Shown: positions 10,901 to 20,817, counted from the first letter of the stretch. The stretch: DNA of 64,000 bases from Bactericera cockerelli (GCA_024516035.1 CM044965.1:25201993-25265992); one strand, 5' to 3'. Notes: generated from the sequence alone by a model not told the origin. Made by a program: numbers and translations.

Positions 10901-13690
10901 TGGGGGCCGTTTTGGTGAAAATCAAAAATGATTGTTTTTAATTTTATTTAATAAAGCAATCTCCTTAATATTTTTTAGAGTCGTTAAAAAATAATATTTG
11001 ATATCAGTAGTGAACTTTTGTGGTCGTGAAAGCTAAGGGGGACGGACACCCTGTGGTAAAAAATCGAAAAAGAGCACCAAAAAAGGGTCAACCGGTCCTA
11101 ATTTTTAATTAAAACCCATCGAGTGGTGTATTAAATAAAAGGTCTCGATATCCTCATAATTGATACGACATTTATAATTTGAAAATAGAATCTGTGTGAG
11201 ATTTACAGTTTGCAGAACTACTAGTAACTATACTTACGAACAAAGATAATAGTTGATGAGCTTCTCCTCAGGATGTAACTCAAACAGTTGAACAAACTTG
11301 GAACATGTGGCTTGGAAATGTTTCCTCTCATCATCTGATGGGAGACAAAATAAAATTAGTATTTGATTTAGCACAAATTCATAGTTATGTGATGACTTGA
11401 AAAAAAAAATGTGAAAATCTTTCACGATGCAATTTATTTTGTTAGTAGCTATTGTTGTAGCCAGCTTGTCTACAGCTGGAGGGGGAGAGATGGTCTCCAA
11501 CCAACTATATTTCAAAGTTGCCTCGTCTAGAAATCTAGTACATATCGTTTTTGAGCTATTGAGGTTTGGAATGATTATTTAAATAAACAAAGTATTTTTA
11601 CTATTTTTTTTTTACACCTTTTTTTGTATTTTGTAGCCATGAAACAGCAGCTACTGTAGACACTTGGGGTCTGTGTTGTAGCTTGCCCAACTTGTAGCAT
11701 GCTTCCCTTTTGTGAGAAGTGACACAATACTTCCATTTTATGTGTTGGCTCAACAAAGTGCACCAGAAGGTATCCCTTACAAACAACTGTCACCAAATTT
11801 TGAATACAATTTTTTTGACAGCTCTGGGGATCAAACTGGGTATCTTCTGCATGGCAAATGAGTATCTTACCACTGAGCTATCTGTGTACTCATATAAGTA
11901 TTTCAATTTAAGTAGTAGTAGTAGTAGTAGTATTTATTTTATTATGATTGAGCACCAAGTCCTTCAAGTCCTTTTTAACTGAAGACAGCTATTTTAGCCT
12001 ATATCTTGGTATTATTTGCTCTCTCATTTGCAGGAAACTTACAAACCTGCTACCCACATTGACCTCACCCAGCCTGGGTTGGGCCGGAATGCCAGCATCA
12101 CAAAGTCTTCACCTCGCTTAACTTCAGTGATTCTACAAGAACTGGTGCATTCAACGCACCATTGACGCTGGCTATTTCAATTTAAGAATTAAAAAAGTCT
12201 CACCTGTGCTGTCAACAATATAAATATTATTGTCAATAGCAAGACTGCTGATTTTGGTGATGACAAATTTCAACTTGTCGACTTCCTCAGCTTTCTCGTT
12301 AACCATGTCAATGTTTGTTTGCAGCCACTGCCAATCTTTGAGTATTTCTTCTTTTCTAGTGGCCACGGAAATGACTGAAACATGAAAGAATAATTTTTTA
12401 TTTTCACTTTGGTGGGAAGAAAATTTTTTTATCAAACTTGTATTAATTTTGAAAAAAAAAAAAAATCACCTTTTTTCATAAACAACAGAAAGATAAATTT
12501 TTCTTTCTTTTTTTTTCAAGTGCCAACAGAATGAAAATAATAAAAATAAGTAAAAATAACAATTAGTTTTTATGGCATGGATACATAATAAATTCATGCA
12601 TTGAGATTAATTTGAACTATTGGATCCTTCTCTATGCTGGATGGATATCTAGACTATCATTAAAAAAAAACCTTGGAAAATAAAATGGTTAAATAAATAG
12701 ACTCACCATAGAAGTAATCCTCATCATGCTTTGGGCTATGCAGTAGGATTCTGAAAGGAGGGGGCCTAGCATTCCATAGAGTATCTAATGTTCCGATAAC
12801 TTTGGACTGCAATGTCATGGCTTCTCCATGACCTTTCCGCTTCTGAAGCATGAAGTAGAGACTGATCTCCACATCATCCCTGGAAGAAAGGTAGATCAGT
12901 ATTGTCATTGTTTCATTTTACAGTTTTTTCATTAAAATCCCCTTGAAGTACAAGGTCTGTTGTACTTTTAATATCAATAGTTTAAACAATTATAGCTGGG
13001 GTGATGATTGACCCCTATTAACTTGCTATGAAAATAGAAAGGTGCACATTACTTGTCCTGGTAATTCAGTGGTCAAGGTATCTTTAATCCAGAGGTCATG
13101 GGTTTGAAGTCCAGATGTGATATGACAAATTTTTCCCTCATTTGGGATTTGGAACACATAATAATTCATCTTGGGCTTGCAACTGGAATAATGGGACTCT
13201 TTAGTTCTAATCGGACGGTGTAATTAATATGATATTATTATCATTACTACTTGTTGCATCAGGATTCAGGTTCCGGGTTTACACAAAGTATAATTTTTCT
13301 GAAACCCACTGCTTGTGTTAATATTATAATTTATAATATGTTGCCTCAGACTTTTTTGAAACCTACATAGCTAATAATTTTACAAGTTATGTTAAATCAT
13401 AACTTATGGGGTCCGTTCTGAAAAATCATGAGCGATAAGAGGTACAAGGATTAAACTTATCAAACAATTACTGAATGATCAATTGGTTTTCTGTAACTGA
13501 TTCCACCCTTATTTTATTAGCATATTTACTCCCATAATTAGGCCCCAAATGATTTAAAACACAATATTAAGTGATTGTTTACACTATTTACATAAACCAA
13601 AGTAGGAATCTCTAGCATTCAATTTACACTCAAAGAATCTTACCAAAATGAGATTATAGGGGGATCTATTTTCTTCGGTTTAATCCACAT
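4858..13690 (-). CDS. TBC1D8/TBC1D9-like Rab GTPase-activating protein, N-terminal part
   Basis: Six coding exons on the minus strand (13690-13644, 12879-12707, 12374-12204, 11334-11238, 9434-9254, 4934-4858) join with consistent phases into about 249 codons starting MWIKPKK. The product has the family's N-terminal order: a [11 protein letters not shown] motif near residue 27, a helical linker, then a GRAM domain (about residues 150-235) with EEKLINYY and [17 protein letters not shown]. In known members GRAM domains bind membrane lipids and a later TBC domain accelerates GTP hydrolysis by Rab proteins in vesicle traffic. The second GRAM, TBC and EF-hand parts would lie left of the window. The intron between exons 5 and 6 carries a 3.2-kb LINE. 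The gene is divergent from CAD. The call rests on family motifs recalled from TBC1D9/TBC1D8; I cannot separate the paralogues. Confidence 0.8.
5101..5173 (-). repeat. Left fragment of the exon 5 donor array
   Basis: This repeats the end of TBC1D8/9-like exon 5 with its donor (in reverse, AGCAATAACTTG|GTAAGTGG). It was separated from the main array at 8388-9253 by the LINE. It also contains an inverted 'attgctc/gagcaat' foldback and two copies of GTTATACACAG. Confidence 0.7.
5174..8387 (+). mobile_element. Non-LTR retrotransposon (RTE-like LINE), near intact
   Basis: About 3.2 kb with one long ORF, a short (GAA)n 3' tail and no poly-A. It is flanked by GTTATACACAG at 5163-5173 and 8388-8398, an 11-bp target-site duplication. 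Array units of TBC1D8/9-like exon 5 lie on both sides, so it landed inside that array and is younger than it. Fragments of the same or a related family lie at 26258-26325 and 31116-31468. The clade assignment is inferred from domain order and the tail. Confidence 0.85.
5356..8358 (+). CDS. LINE polyprotein: APE endonuclease plus reverse transcriptase
   Basis: The frame is open from the stop at 5353-5355 to TAG at 8358. The first in-frame ATG is at 5512, but homology-like sequence ([19 protein letters not shown]) begins before it near 5458, so the true start is uncertain or the 5' end is slightly truncated. The N-terminal third is an apurinic-type endonuclease with [18 protein letters not shown] and STDHYLL motifs. 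The middle is a reverse transcriptase with [11 protein letters not shown] (motif A region), [11 protein letters not shown] and the catalytic FADD box ([13 protein letters not shown]). The C-terminus has [13 protein letters not shown] and a basic [10 protein letters not shown] tail. It copies its own RNA at a nicked target site. No internal stop or frameshift is seen, so activity is possible. Confidence 0.85.
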   Translation, partial: SYRIQRKKRSLGNSTDGSGNCPRKRFWTRFRTRIGAWNIKTITGKEVELVDEMKKYNVKILGLSEIKKKGKGEITLDDRYRLKYSGVAMESNAKEGVGLVWTEEIERKCLRWEAVNSRIITADLQLEERITIIQIYAPTEDSNVSDKEAFYQELDKEMEKGQDRSRHVIIMGDWNARIGNEEVPNIIGKFGGETTINTNGEAMIQFCTQNQLIIGNTWFNHKLKEKITFEEESRNVRSIIDYMTYTKHTKYAITDVKIIRNAELSTDHYLLVMDTTFYVKTVKDKKKNYEKINVDRLRDEMETKTKYIETLNNELNKEPTEERDINTIWKKLKGCILRAATETCGKKIVKPNHKKTRWWNEEIKESVKKKKIAWKIFKNTQTSNDRDNYIKLRNETKNIIKAAKTKSWEEFGKETENNYKHNRRKFWTTLKRTRNRTSQGMRSIVSAEGILKTENEEILEEWRKYYETTFKDQLEMENEEDEIQTTERNEQTITMKELEDAIKCMKNGKAAGSDEINPEYIKYGGEELKKILLYLFQECWEENIIPKEWEENIIIPIHKKGNTNKCENYRAICLSQVVLKLYTRIIEKKIRTELEETLLENQAAFRNGRQTQDHIFTLRLAMEKTVERQKELYLAFIDLRAALDNVHKKHLWEALKTSGLSDKLIKVTKRIYGEVKCKVRIQGEESNWFKMEKGIKQGDSLSPLLFIIFMNEISKKCNTNNLRTKIGNWNLQPVYLSELLFADDLVLIADTNAKLQRLVNLWTENLDRNDMEINTTKSKVMKISSKPEENNTIIKIKGNPVEWVSQYRYLGTIINNDGKITEEIKQRVQKASQIYYAINQTIIGHKEITKNTKMTVYKTVYTPTLTYGLESAVLTSKERQTIQTAEMKYLRRSLGKTRRDKIRNTKIREDTGQKELLKDIEKQQLRWFGHVIRMPETRIPKQILECKPEGRRGRGRPRQTYENTITEIAKARGKSFSEVKRISRQRNDFRRWINEEPDAR
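8399..9322 (-). repeat. 140-bp tandem array of TBC exon 5 donor junction
   Basis: Units start (TATAGAGGTGCGGG) near 8399, 8540, 8680, 8820, 8960 and 9141, and the last one near 9281 is the real exon 5. Each unit has about 69 nt of exon end, the donor (reverse: GACCTG|GTGAGTAGG) and about 70 nt of intron. The intron part includes a segment resembling the shared SINE core (CACCCAGCCTGG). Spacing is 140 bp, except one unit of 181 bp that carries an extra internal duplication. The unit length is not a multiple of three. Confidence 0.9.
9254..9434 (-). CDS. TBC1D8/9-like exon 5 (GRAM domain core)
   Basis: The acceptor is TTTTTACAG and the donor CTG|GTGAGT, 181 nt, phase 2 to 0. It encodes [17 protein letters not shown] and [15 protein letters not shown], the central strands of the GRAM domain. 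Its 3' end is the source of the adjacent 140-bp array, so six or more further copies of its donor lie downstream in the intron. Confidence 0.85.
9478..9610 (+). repeat. tRNA-headed SINE (family 5) fragment
   Basis: It carries 'cttgatcgataaggcg', a box-B-like GGTTCAAGTTCC and the tail 'gttgtgatatcacg'. Better copies are at 28211-28360 and 53345-53495; a minus copy is at 54075-54190. Confidence 0.6.
9797..10437. mobile_element. Non-autonomous hAT-like element with 8-bp TSD
   Basis: The 5' end CAGGCGCGGCCGGTG and 3' end CACCGGCCACGCCTT form an imperfect inverted repeat. GTAACACC lies immediately outside both ends (9789-9796, 10438-10445). Without the nested SINE it is about 260 bp. Truncated relatives are at 3055-3320 and 20818-20935. 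Confidence 0.75.
9946..10309 (+). repeat. tRNA-headed SINE (family A), full, with TSD
   Basis: A 364-bp copy with A box (GTGGCGTAATGG), B box (GAGTTCAACTCCC) and core CCCAGGCTGGGTGAGG. It is flanked by the 16-bp direct repeat ATTCATTCTTCTAGAA (9930-9945 and 10310-10325). It is nearly identical to 14248-14626, suggesting recent activity. It sits inside the hAT-like element. Confidence 0.9.
10685..11145. repeat. Unclassified dispersed repeat
   Basis: It contains AACCGAACGCACTGAG and a TTTGTCTGTCTGTCTG run followed by 'gataactcccga'. The first part recurs at 16747-16820 and weakly at 49094-49125. No ORF and no clear termini are visible. Confidence 0.4.
11238..11334 (-). CDS. TBC1D8/9-like exon 4
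   Basis: 97 nt, acceptor CCCATCAG, donor TC|GTAAGT. It encodes [19 protein letters not shown] and [10 protein letters not shown]. The 'F..LF.lp..EKLvnYYsCsy' pattern marks the entry into the first GRAM domain of TBC1D8/9 proteins. The phases (1 in, 2 out) fit its neighbours. Confidence 0.85.
11440..11540 (-). repeat. Dispersed repeat fragment
   Basis: Reverse copy of the repeat at 190-312 (CTCCAACCAACT core). Confidence 0.5.
11600..11885 (-). repeat. tRNA-derived SINE (family 2), diverged
   Basis: Reverse-strand copy of the family at 4381-4687. The body is 'gtagccatgaaacagcagc' and a degraded tRNA-like head lies near 11815-11885. A (AGT)n run follows at 11912-11930. Confidence 0.65.
12032..12172 (-). 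repeat. 5S-derived SINE, 5' part
   Basis: In reverse complement it reads GCGTTGAATGCACCAGTTCT, AGTTAAGCGAGG and the CCCAGGCTGGGTGAGG core. It lies 32 bp downstream of TBC exon 3's donor. Confidence 0.7.
12204..12374 (-). CDS. TBC1D8/9-like exon 3
   Basis: 171 nt, phase 1 to 1, acceptor CATGTTTCAG, donor ACAG|GTGAGA. It encodes [19 protein letters not shown] followed by a lysine- and glutamate-rich helix. The DWqWLeqNl motif corresponds to the EHWEWLEQNL region upstream of the GRAM domain in TBC1D9. Confidence 0.8.
12707..12879 (-). CDS. TBC1D8/9-like exon 2
   Basis: 173 nt, acceptor CTTTCTTCCAG, donor TATG|GTGAGT. It encodes [19 protein letters not shown] and later [19 protein letters not shown]. 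The YF.LQrRKGHG motif followed by PyRILyqtP is diagnostic of the N-terminus of this Rab-GAP family. Confidence 0.85.
13053..13235 (+). repeat. tRNA-headed SINE (family 3), diverged
   Basis: It resembles 27305-27510: a degraded head (TGTCCTGGTAATTCAGTGG), then 'gatatgacaaat', then 'aataatgggactc'. It lies in TBC intron 1. The remainder of the intron (13236-13643) shows nothing recognisable. Confidence 0.6.
13644..13690 (-). CDS. TBC1D8/9-like exon 1 (start codon exon)
   Basis: It begins with ATG (13690-13688) in the context GAAAATGTGG and encodes [15 protein letters not shown], then phase-2 TG before GTAAGA. The TBC1D9 family starts MWvnPeEvl, which supports both the start and the first splice. 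No promoter motif is identifiable upstream; transcription start would lie to the right of 13690. Confidence 0.75.
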
Positions 13691-14230
13691 TTTCTCGGGC
13701 GATTTCACTACCAAAATTTGAAGAGAGTTGTTCCAACTATTGTACCTCTCATCTTGATCCAAAACAGGTTAAAGTGGTAATGGTTGATGAAAATCAGTCA
13801 CATCAGTTGAACTTAAATTAAAATCAGTAGGACTTGAGAGATAAGTGCTGTAGACTTTAAGACTGATTACATGAGAATTAATTAAGACTTGATTAGCATT
13901 TAGCTGATTAGAAATTAAAATTTTATCATATTATTATCAATTACAACCGCGAAGTCCAAACGCTTTTTATCACTTTATTTTTCTAATTTATCAGGTATAA
14001 ATTGATAAAATAAACACAAAACAGATGATCTATTTATCAAATTCAAACGAATGCACAGATTACTTTTTATAACAAAAGAACTGTGCCTTTCACAAAAATC
14101 TGTGACACAGCTTGTAAAAGGGAAGTGTTGCCAAGCGCAAATAGGTATAGCCGTCTTTGTTGAAGAATTTTTAGGGTTTTCCTTTTATTCGTTCAAAAAC
14201 CCTATTCGCTTCTATGAAATATTCAATATT
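13691..14230. other. Upstream flank of the TBC1D8/9-like gene
   Basis: AT-rich sequence without an ORF of note or a recognisable repeat. It should contain the 5' UTR and promoter of the minus-strand gene, but I see no convincing TATA or initiator element. A separate 5' non-coding exon further right cannot be excluded. Confidence 0.35.
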
Positions 14231-14247
14231 ATAATGTTTTACAATTG

Positions 14248-14626
14248 CAGCCGCCGTGGCGTAAGCAGCCTCCGTGGCGTAATGGTTGTGACTACTGCCC
14301 GTAGTCCAGAGTTCCCGAGTTCAACTCCCGGCTGGGGCAGACTTTTCGAAGAAAATTCTGTTCCATCCAAACACGTGAGGCTGCCATATCCGGCCCTACC
14401 CAGGCTGGGTGAGGTTAATGTGGGTAGCTGGTACGATTCCCAGCGAATGGAGGGTAAAACCCCCGTCCTAATCCAGGACGTTAAATCAAGTAGAATCGTT
14501 GGCGTTAGGAAGGGCATCCAGCCATAAAAAACATGCTCCACCCTACCAACCTCAACCATGAGGTTGAACAATGCCGACCCCAAAAGCAACATAAGCTAAT
14601 ATGGGATAAAGGCAAGGGAGATATAT
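14248..14626 (+). repeat. tRNA-headed SINE (family A), full, perfect 17-bp TSD
   Basis: ATAATGTTTTACAATTG occurs at 14231-14247 and 14627-14643. The head is partly duplicated (GCAGCCGCCGTGGCGTAA then GCAGCCTCCGTGGCGTAA). The body is nearly identical to 9946-10309. Both copies end 'gggataaaggca.gg..ata'. Confidence 0.9.
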
Positions 14627-15394
14627 ATAATGTTTTACAATTGAACCGTTTCAACGATTCAACGTATTTAGGAAACTGTGTTATTCAAGGTAAGCAAAGT
14701 TGTACCTAAGATTTAGTAAAATAAAGTACTCTTCCAGGGAAAGATATTTCCAAGTCTGTCGAAAGAAAGTTTTTAATATTTTTCGCAAAATTATTCGACG
14801 TCCACAATTTGAAACAATTATCCGTTTCAATTTTGCATACTTATTGAAAAATGGTTGTAGCCAGGTGGTTTTGATAACCCTGTATTTGATCATTTATTGT
14901 TTAAAATGTGTTTAGTCTGGTGCTCAATCGCTCTTCTCAGAAGAAAACGGCCTTGAGTCTTCCTAACTTCCTTAAAAAATATTTGCCATAAGAAAATTAA
15001 CATAAATAATTTATTTTCATGCAAACTTGATTATTTCTTTATGCTTGTCGAGATATCTAATTCAACTATTACTAAAGTCGAACGTGGATGTAAGAGGAAC
15101 CTCGATATAAAAGAACAATTTCCAGGTCCAATTGACCTCTCTATAAGGGAAATAAGTAACCTCTTTACTAGCGAAACCTGGATATAAGAGAAAAAAAATT
15201 TGGTCCCTTAAGTTCCCTTGTATGCGGGTTCTACTTTATGCTGTGTATTTCTTTTGGTCCTCCCATAATTAGCAGAAGATGATAGACATGGTAAGGCGGT
15301 GGACTCGATCTAGAGGTTACTGGTTCATGTCTCAAGAATAGAGAATTTTAGTCAGGATGACCTTTCAACATGAGTAGATTGTAACGTCTTCAGT

Positions 15395-15850
15395 ACTTGG
15401 ATCGATAAGGTGAAAGATTCAGAACCTGGAGGTCGGTGGTTCGAGCTCCAAGCTGCAGAGAATTAATTAGTAAGGTTTAGGATCACCGAAGTTAAGCAAC
15501 GTCCAGCGAGGTGAAGACTTCGCGATGCTGGCATTCCGGCCCAACCCAGGCTGGGTGAGGTCAATATGGGTAGCAGGTTTGTAAGTTTCTTATTATTCTG
15601 TGGTCACAAACTCAAATTAATGAGGAAACATTCGTGCACTGGGTGGGATTCGAACCAACGGATCCCTACGCTACCTGGATTACCAGACTAGCGCGTTAAC
15701 CACTTGACTACCAGTGCACACTATATTACCCGACTAGGACTAATGAGTCCCACTATTCCAGCAGTAAGCCCAAAACGTATTATTATGTGGTCAAAATCCC
15801 GGTCAAATATTATGTGGTCAAAAAAGGATAACTTGTCATGTCCCCGGGGT
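15395..15850. repeat. Cluster of SINE fragments
   Basis: In order: family 5 head (15395-15470, +), 5S-derived SINE (15474-15595, +, with AAGTTAAGCAACGTCC), family 4 (15596-15718, -, box B as GGGATTCGAACC), then family 3 (15720-15850, -). None is intact. The stretch 14700-15394 holds no recognised feature. Confidence 0.65.
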
Positions 15851-15892
15851 TCGGGTTCGAAAACCTGCCAAATCTGGAGCTACAGGACAGAC

Positions 15893-16404
15893 ACCTTGAC
15901 CTCTCACTCCTCCTCCTCCTCTTCTCCTCCTCCTCCTCCTCTCTCTCCTCCTTCCTCTCCTTCTTCTCCTCTCTTCCTCCTTCTCCTTCTCCTCCTCCTT
16001 CTCTTCCTCCTTCCTCCTCCTCCTTCTCCTCCTCTCTCCTTCTCCTCTCCTTCTCCTTCTCCTTCTCCTTCTCCTTCTCCTTCTCCTTCTCCTTCTCCTT
16101 CTCCTTCCTCCTTCTCCTTCTCCTTCTCCTTCTCCTTCTCCTTCTCCTTCTCCTTCTCCTTCTCCTTCTCCCTTCTCCTTCTCCTTCTCCTTCTCCTTCT
16201 CCTTCTCCTTCTCCTTCTCCTTCTCCTTCTCCTTCCTTCTCCTTCCCCTTTCTCTCCTTCTCCTTCTCCTTCTCCTTCTCCTTCTCCTTCTCCTTCTCCT
16301 TTCCTTTCTCCTTCTCCTTCTCCTTCTCCTTCTCCTTCTCCTTCTCCTTCTCCTTCTCCTTCTCCTTCTCCTTCTCCTTCTCCTTCTCCTTCTCTTCCTC
16401 TTGC
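15893..16404. repeat. 500-bp pyrimidine microsatellite (CTCCTT)n
   Basis: Almost pure C and T on the plus strand: CTC/TCC triplets first, then hexamer CTCCTT with occasional indels. It produces long artificial SPSPSP, SFSFSF and EKEKEK reading frames. Such mirror-like polypyrimidine tracts can form triplex DNA (established for similar sequences). Confidence 0.95.
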
Positions 16405-16819
16405 TTCATTCCCTATCCAATAAAAGAGGTGTTCTCAGTATACTATACTGTCTGCATTATGTAACCCAACAGGCAGCATTAATTTGAATAACGCCAAACA
16501 CAGCTCTTGTCGTAGTATTTTATTTGATTCATATCAGTGATAAGAGTAAAGATAACTCAGGCTCGGGCTTAGGGGAACCACTGACAGTACTCCATTAAAA
16601 AAATATATTATATGAGTGTTTATTACCCCACAAAACAAGAGGACTGCATCCCCTTAGTGTGGTGTAGTCGCATTAAATATATATTATGTTACCTATTATA
16701 CCTATTATGTACAATTATTAATGCAAATAAATTACAAATTACAAATTAACCGAACACAGTGAGGTTGGGTACTAGGTACGTACTAGACGATTTGGTTTCG
16801 TTTGTCTGTCTGTCTGTGT

Positions 16820-16940
16820 GACTTACACAAGTCCTGCTTATCTAGATTTCCTTCTTACACAAGTCCTGCTTATCTAGATTTCCTGCTTACACAAGTCCTG
16901 CTTATCTATATTACCTGCTTAAACAAGTCCTGCTTATAGT
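16820..16940. repeat. Tandem repeat, ~33 bp x 4
   Basis: The unit is 'cttacacaagtcctgcttat' plus 'ctagatttcc', following a (CTGT)n run at 16801-16818 and the AACCGAACACAGTGAGG repeat. Confidence 0.8.
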
Positions 16941-17279
16941 TTAACCCTCTTCTTGTTCACACTGACTAACAGCTGGGTACACTAAATTAATAATGAAGAA
17001 CAGACATGGTAATATTTTATTGCTACATTTTGTAATTTACTGATTGGGAATGACTTTTTTTATGCTCAATGAAATGTGTCTTTATGTACAATTCTACATT
17101 TTTTGTTATTTAAACCTTATTATTTTGTAATTCTTATGTTGTTATTTATAAGCCAACCGTTGTAGCATTTTTCTATAAAATAAATACAACCTACCTACAG
17201 TCATGCTCAGGGCCGTATTTAAGGGGGGGGCCCAGGGGCCCGGGCCCCCCCCTCGAGCTTGGCCCCCCCTCGAAATTCT

Positions 17280-17670
17280 TACTTGAACGCAGGCTCTCGT
17301 CCCGGGCCCCCCTCGAAATTCTTACTTGAACGCAGGCTCTCGTACCGGGCCCCCCTCAAAATTCTTACTTGAACGCAGGCTCTTGTCCCGGCCCCCCTCG
17401 AAATTCTTACTTGAACGCAGGCTCTCGTCGCGGGCCCCCTCGAAATTCTTACTTGAACGCAGGCTCTCGTCCCGGGCCCCCCCTCGAAATTCTTACTTGA
17501 ACGCAAGCTCTCGTCCCGGGCCCCCCTCGAAATTCTTACTTGAACGCAGGCTCTCGTCCCGGGCCCCCCCTCGAAATTCTTACTTGAACGCAAGCTCTCG
17601 TCCCGGGCCCCCCTCGAAATTCTTACTTGAACGCAGGCTCTCGTCCCGGGCCCCCCTCGAAATTCTTTTT
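17280..17670. repeat. GC-rich minisatellite, 43 bp x 9
   Basis: The unit contains ACTTGAACGCAGGCTCTCGT and CCGGGCCCCCCTCGAAATTC. Small differences in the C-run length change the period by 1-2 bp. It lies inside the hAT element. The reading frames across it are repeat artefacts. Confidence 0.9.
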
Positions 17671-18837
17671 TTCTAGGTACATTACATATCTACATACGTA
17701 CATGTTGATTCCTAAACACAATAAACAGTAAAAACCAACTACATTACAACATAATATTATGTACCTACCAAGTAGAATCCTAAGTGGAAAATACAAAGTT
17801 CTGCTGAGAACTTGCAAAACAATCTACAAAATAAAACACGGTGCTTTTGATTTATTTTTACTTTCCTTATCTTATAGAAAGGAAAGTAATGGAATCACCC
17901 AAAATTTTCGATAGTGAGTTTTCAATTCCAAAACACGTTTTAGGGTCCCCAGAGCCTAAATCCAAAGTTTCAGCCATTGTTCCGTGTGTCTATCTGTCTG
18001 TCTGTAAACAGGATATATCAAGAACGGTAGAAGCTAGATACTTGAAATTTGGCACAGAGGTCATAAATGTATAGAGGACCCAGCTTGAAACTTTTGGAAA
18101 AAATCGTTGCCACCGGTCGCCGCTTTTAGACAGAATTTGGTGGTTCTGGCTACATAGTAAGAGATATGAAATTTTCATGGGAACAAGTTTTTATTCAAAT
18201 AAAAAAACTTTGGGGGTTTGTCCCGAATATTTTTTCTCATATCTTGAACTTTTTGCTACCCGACTCTAATTACTGGTATTTTGGGAGGGTCCACACGGAC
18301 TAACTTTTTTATTATTTATCCTAGATGTGGGTTGTGACATATCAATTCATAGGTTTTTTGAGGTTCTGAACACGAATTTGATAACCATTTTTTATCTTAG
18401 TAAGAACCTTTTAATTTAAGGTAAAAAATGAATAGGTAACACGTAAATAGTCACTTTTTAAAAGCTAAATCACATTTTTACTCGAATTTTGAAGTGACCT
18501 ATCAATTCAAAGTGAGAAAGTTTTAGGTAAGGGTCTGAGCTTTCATTTGACACATCGTTAGCGAATTTCTGATGAGCCGTTCTTGAGCTACGCCAAGTAA
18601 GGTAAAAATATGGATGGGTAACACGTAAAATAGTCACGTTTTTAAAGGTAAATGACATTTTTTCTCGAAATTTGAAGTGACGACTGATCAATTCAAAGTG
18701 AAAAAATTCCAGGCAAGGAGCTGAGCTATACATACATTTGACATATCGATCGCAAAATTCTGATGAGCTGTTCTTGAGCTACACCGGGTAAAGACAAAAT
18801 ATTCAAGTTTTTCGACACATTCTCTCTCCATGTGTGA

Positions 18838-18918
18838 GTGTGTGTGGTTTGTGTGTGGTGTGTGTATGTGTGTGTGTGTGTGTGTGTGCGCGTGCGTGCG
18901 TGTGTGTGTGCGTGTCTG
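18838..18918. repeat. (TG)n microsatellite
   Basis: TG/GTGT/GCGTGC-rich run inside the hAT element. Confidence 0.9.
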
Positions 18919-19189
18919 ATGGGCTGGCAAAGCGGCGCGCCGCTTACACCTGCCGCGGCGGGTGTAACCCGCTAGTAATATTATTATTATACCATTTGGG
19001 CCCCCCCCTGACGAAAATCCTGGATACGGCCCTGGTCATGCTAACGGACTCGTCATCTGAGAGTTGACAGGTTCGAATCCCGAATTGTTGTTGTTGTGAG
19101 CACAACATGTTCATGATCATGAATCTAGTCCCCGTGTTGACGCAGCACCTAAACGGGAAATATTGTCCCGGGTTCGAACCCAAGAGTTG

Positions 19190-19470
19190 ACGAGAAATTT
19201 GTATTCAATATTTGGTTACAGTTGTTTGTAAGGATGTTCGATCCCCCGTGCCGACAAAAATTTGTATTTATAATTTGGTTTTTAAGGGATACCTTCCGGT
19301 GCGCTCGTGTTGACCCAGCATCCAAATGGGAAGTACTGTGTCACTTCTCGCCCATCAGAGGAGAGGCATACTATGCGGGATGGGCAAGCTACAACACAGA
19401 CCTATGCTGGCTATTCCTGGCCCCACTCAGGCTGGGTGAGGTTGATTCGAGTATTAGCTAGTTTGTGAGT
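19190..19470 (+). repeat. SINE family 2 fragment plus shared core
   Basis: Two overlapping pieces of the 4381-4687 family: a box B fragment GTTCGATCCCCCGTGCCG, then the body to 19405. Then CCCACTCAGGCTGGGTGAGG, the core shared with the 5S-derived SINEs. Confidence 0.65.
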
Positions 19471-19630
19471 ACCAAATAATTACGAGTATATTTCGAATAA
19501 AAACAAGGTATTAAACACTTTCATTTTTATGAAAAGCCGTAACTCGTTGCCTGGTTTTCCATCATATTCCTGTCAACAAACACATTACTTCTATCTCTGT
19601 CTCTGTCAACCATCTCTACTATACTAGTCA

Positions 19631-20455
19631 CCGGGAGTGCTGGCGGGCTGTAAACAGGGAGTAGACTAGTAGTCTGGCTGGGGGACTATAAACAGGGATT
19701 AGATTAGTAGTCTATAAGTCTGGCTGGCTTACTATAAACTTGGAGCAAACCAGTAGTCTGACTGGGTTACTATGAGCAGGGAATAGATTAGTAGTCTGGC
19801 TGGGGCATTATAAACAGTTAGTAGACTAGTAGTTTGGCTGGGGGACTATATAAACAGGGAGTAGACCAGTAGTCTGGCTGGGAGACTATAAACAGGTAGT
19901 AGATTAGTAGTCTGGCTGGGAGACTATAAACTGGGAGTAGACAAGTAGTCTGGCTGGGGGACTATAAACTGGGAGTAGACAAGTAGTCTGGCTGGGAGAC
20001 TATAAACTGGGAGTAGACTATAAGTCTGGCTGGGGGACTATGAGCAGGGAATAGACTAGTATAGTCTCTTTGGGGGATTATAAACAGTTAGTACACTAGT
20101 AGTTTGGCTGGGGGACTATATAAACAGGGAGTAGACTAGTAGTCTGGCTGGGGTACTATAAACTTGGAGAAAACCAGTAGTCTGACTGGGGTACTATGAG
20201 CAGGGAATATACTAGTAGTCTGGCTGGGGGATTATAAACAGTTAGTAGACTAGTAGTTTGGCTGGGTGACTATAAACTTGGAGCAAACCAGTAGTCTGAC
20301 TGGGGGTCTATGAGTAGGGAATAGACTAGTAGTCTGGCTGGGGGATTATAAACAGTTAGTAGACTAGTAGTTTGGCTGGGGGACTATACATATAAACAGG
20401 GAGTAGACTAGTAGTCTGGCTGGGGGACTATACATAGGGAGCAGACTGATAGTTG
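19631..20455. repeat. ~40-bp minisatellite, about 20 copies
   Basis: The unit contains AGTCTGGCTGGGGGACTATA and AACAGGGAGTAGACTAGT. Units differ by small indels. The same unit occurs singly or a few times at 41-120, 34758-34815, 35257-35290, 38222-38300 and, reversed, in 3 copies at 61016-61137, so it behaves as a dispersed satellite linked to a repeat family. Confidence 0.9.
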
Positions 20456-20582
20456 GGTGACGTTGGCATTCCGCTCCAAGCCAGACTGGGTGAGGTTAAT
20501 GTGGGTAGCAGGTTTGTGAGTTTCCTGCAAATCGAGTGATACGACCATGCAGTTGAAAGCGACGTTAAACCCAAAAAAAAAG
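20455..20582 (+). repeat. 5S-derived SINE 3' half
   Basis: It has the core (CCAGACTGGGTGAGGTTAA), the tail GACCATGCAGTTGAAAGCGA and an A-run. The 5S-like head is absent. Confidence 0.65.
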
Positions 20583-20817
20583 AGTTTCACTGAAAACCTC
20601 GCAACTAGGTCAGATGATAATAATAGTAATACATGAATTGAATACCCAATACTGCGTACATGTGTAAAATTAGAATAAAATTTTGAGCTAAGTCTGGGAA
20701 TTACCATATTTCCATACTATGACCAATATTCGTACATACAATCAGTTGTTTCTTCTTGTTGTTATTGTTGTTGTTATTGTTATTTTTGCTGTTGTACCTA
20801 TAGGAGCCAGGCGCGGA

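Larger units (their letters stand above)
17208..19034. mobile_element. Non-autonomous hAT element with perfect 8-bp TSD
   Basis: It starts CAGGGCCGTATTTAAG and ends GGATACGGCCCTG, with GTCATGCT on both sides (17200-17207 and 19035-19042). The subterminal GGGGGGCCC blocks are also inverted. The interior holds a 43-bp GC-rich array (17280-17670), an AT-rich section and a (TG)n run (18838-18915). No transposase ORF is present. CAGGG ends and an 8-bp duplication are hAT hallmarks. Confidence 0.9.

Noticed and set aside
14700..14915. Short open frames on both strands
   Set aside because: AT-rich, no domain, no splice or start context.
15704..16464. Long open frames giving proline-serine, serine-phenylalanine or glutamate-lysine repeats
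   Set aside because: They are translations of the CTCCTT microsatellite in three frames; no splice signals or non-repeat domain.
17279..17676. Repeat-protein frames on both strands
   Set aside because: Translations of the 43-bp array in the hAT element.
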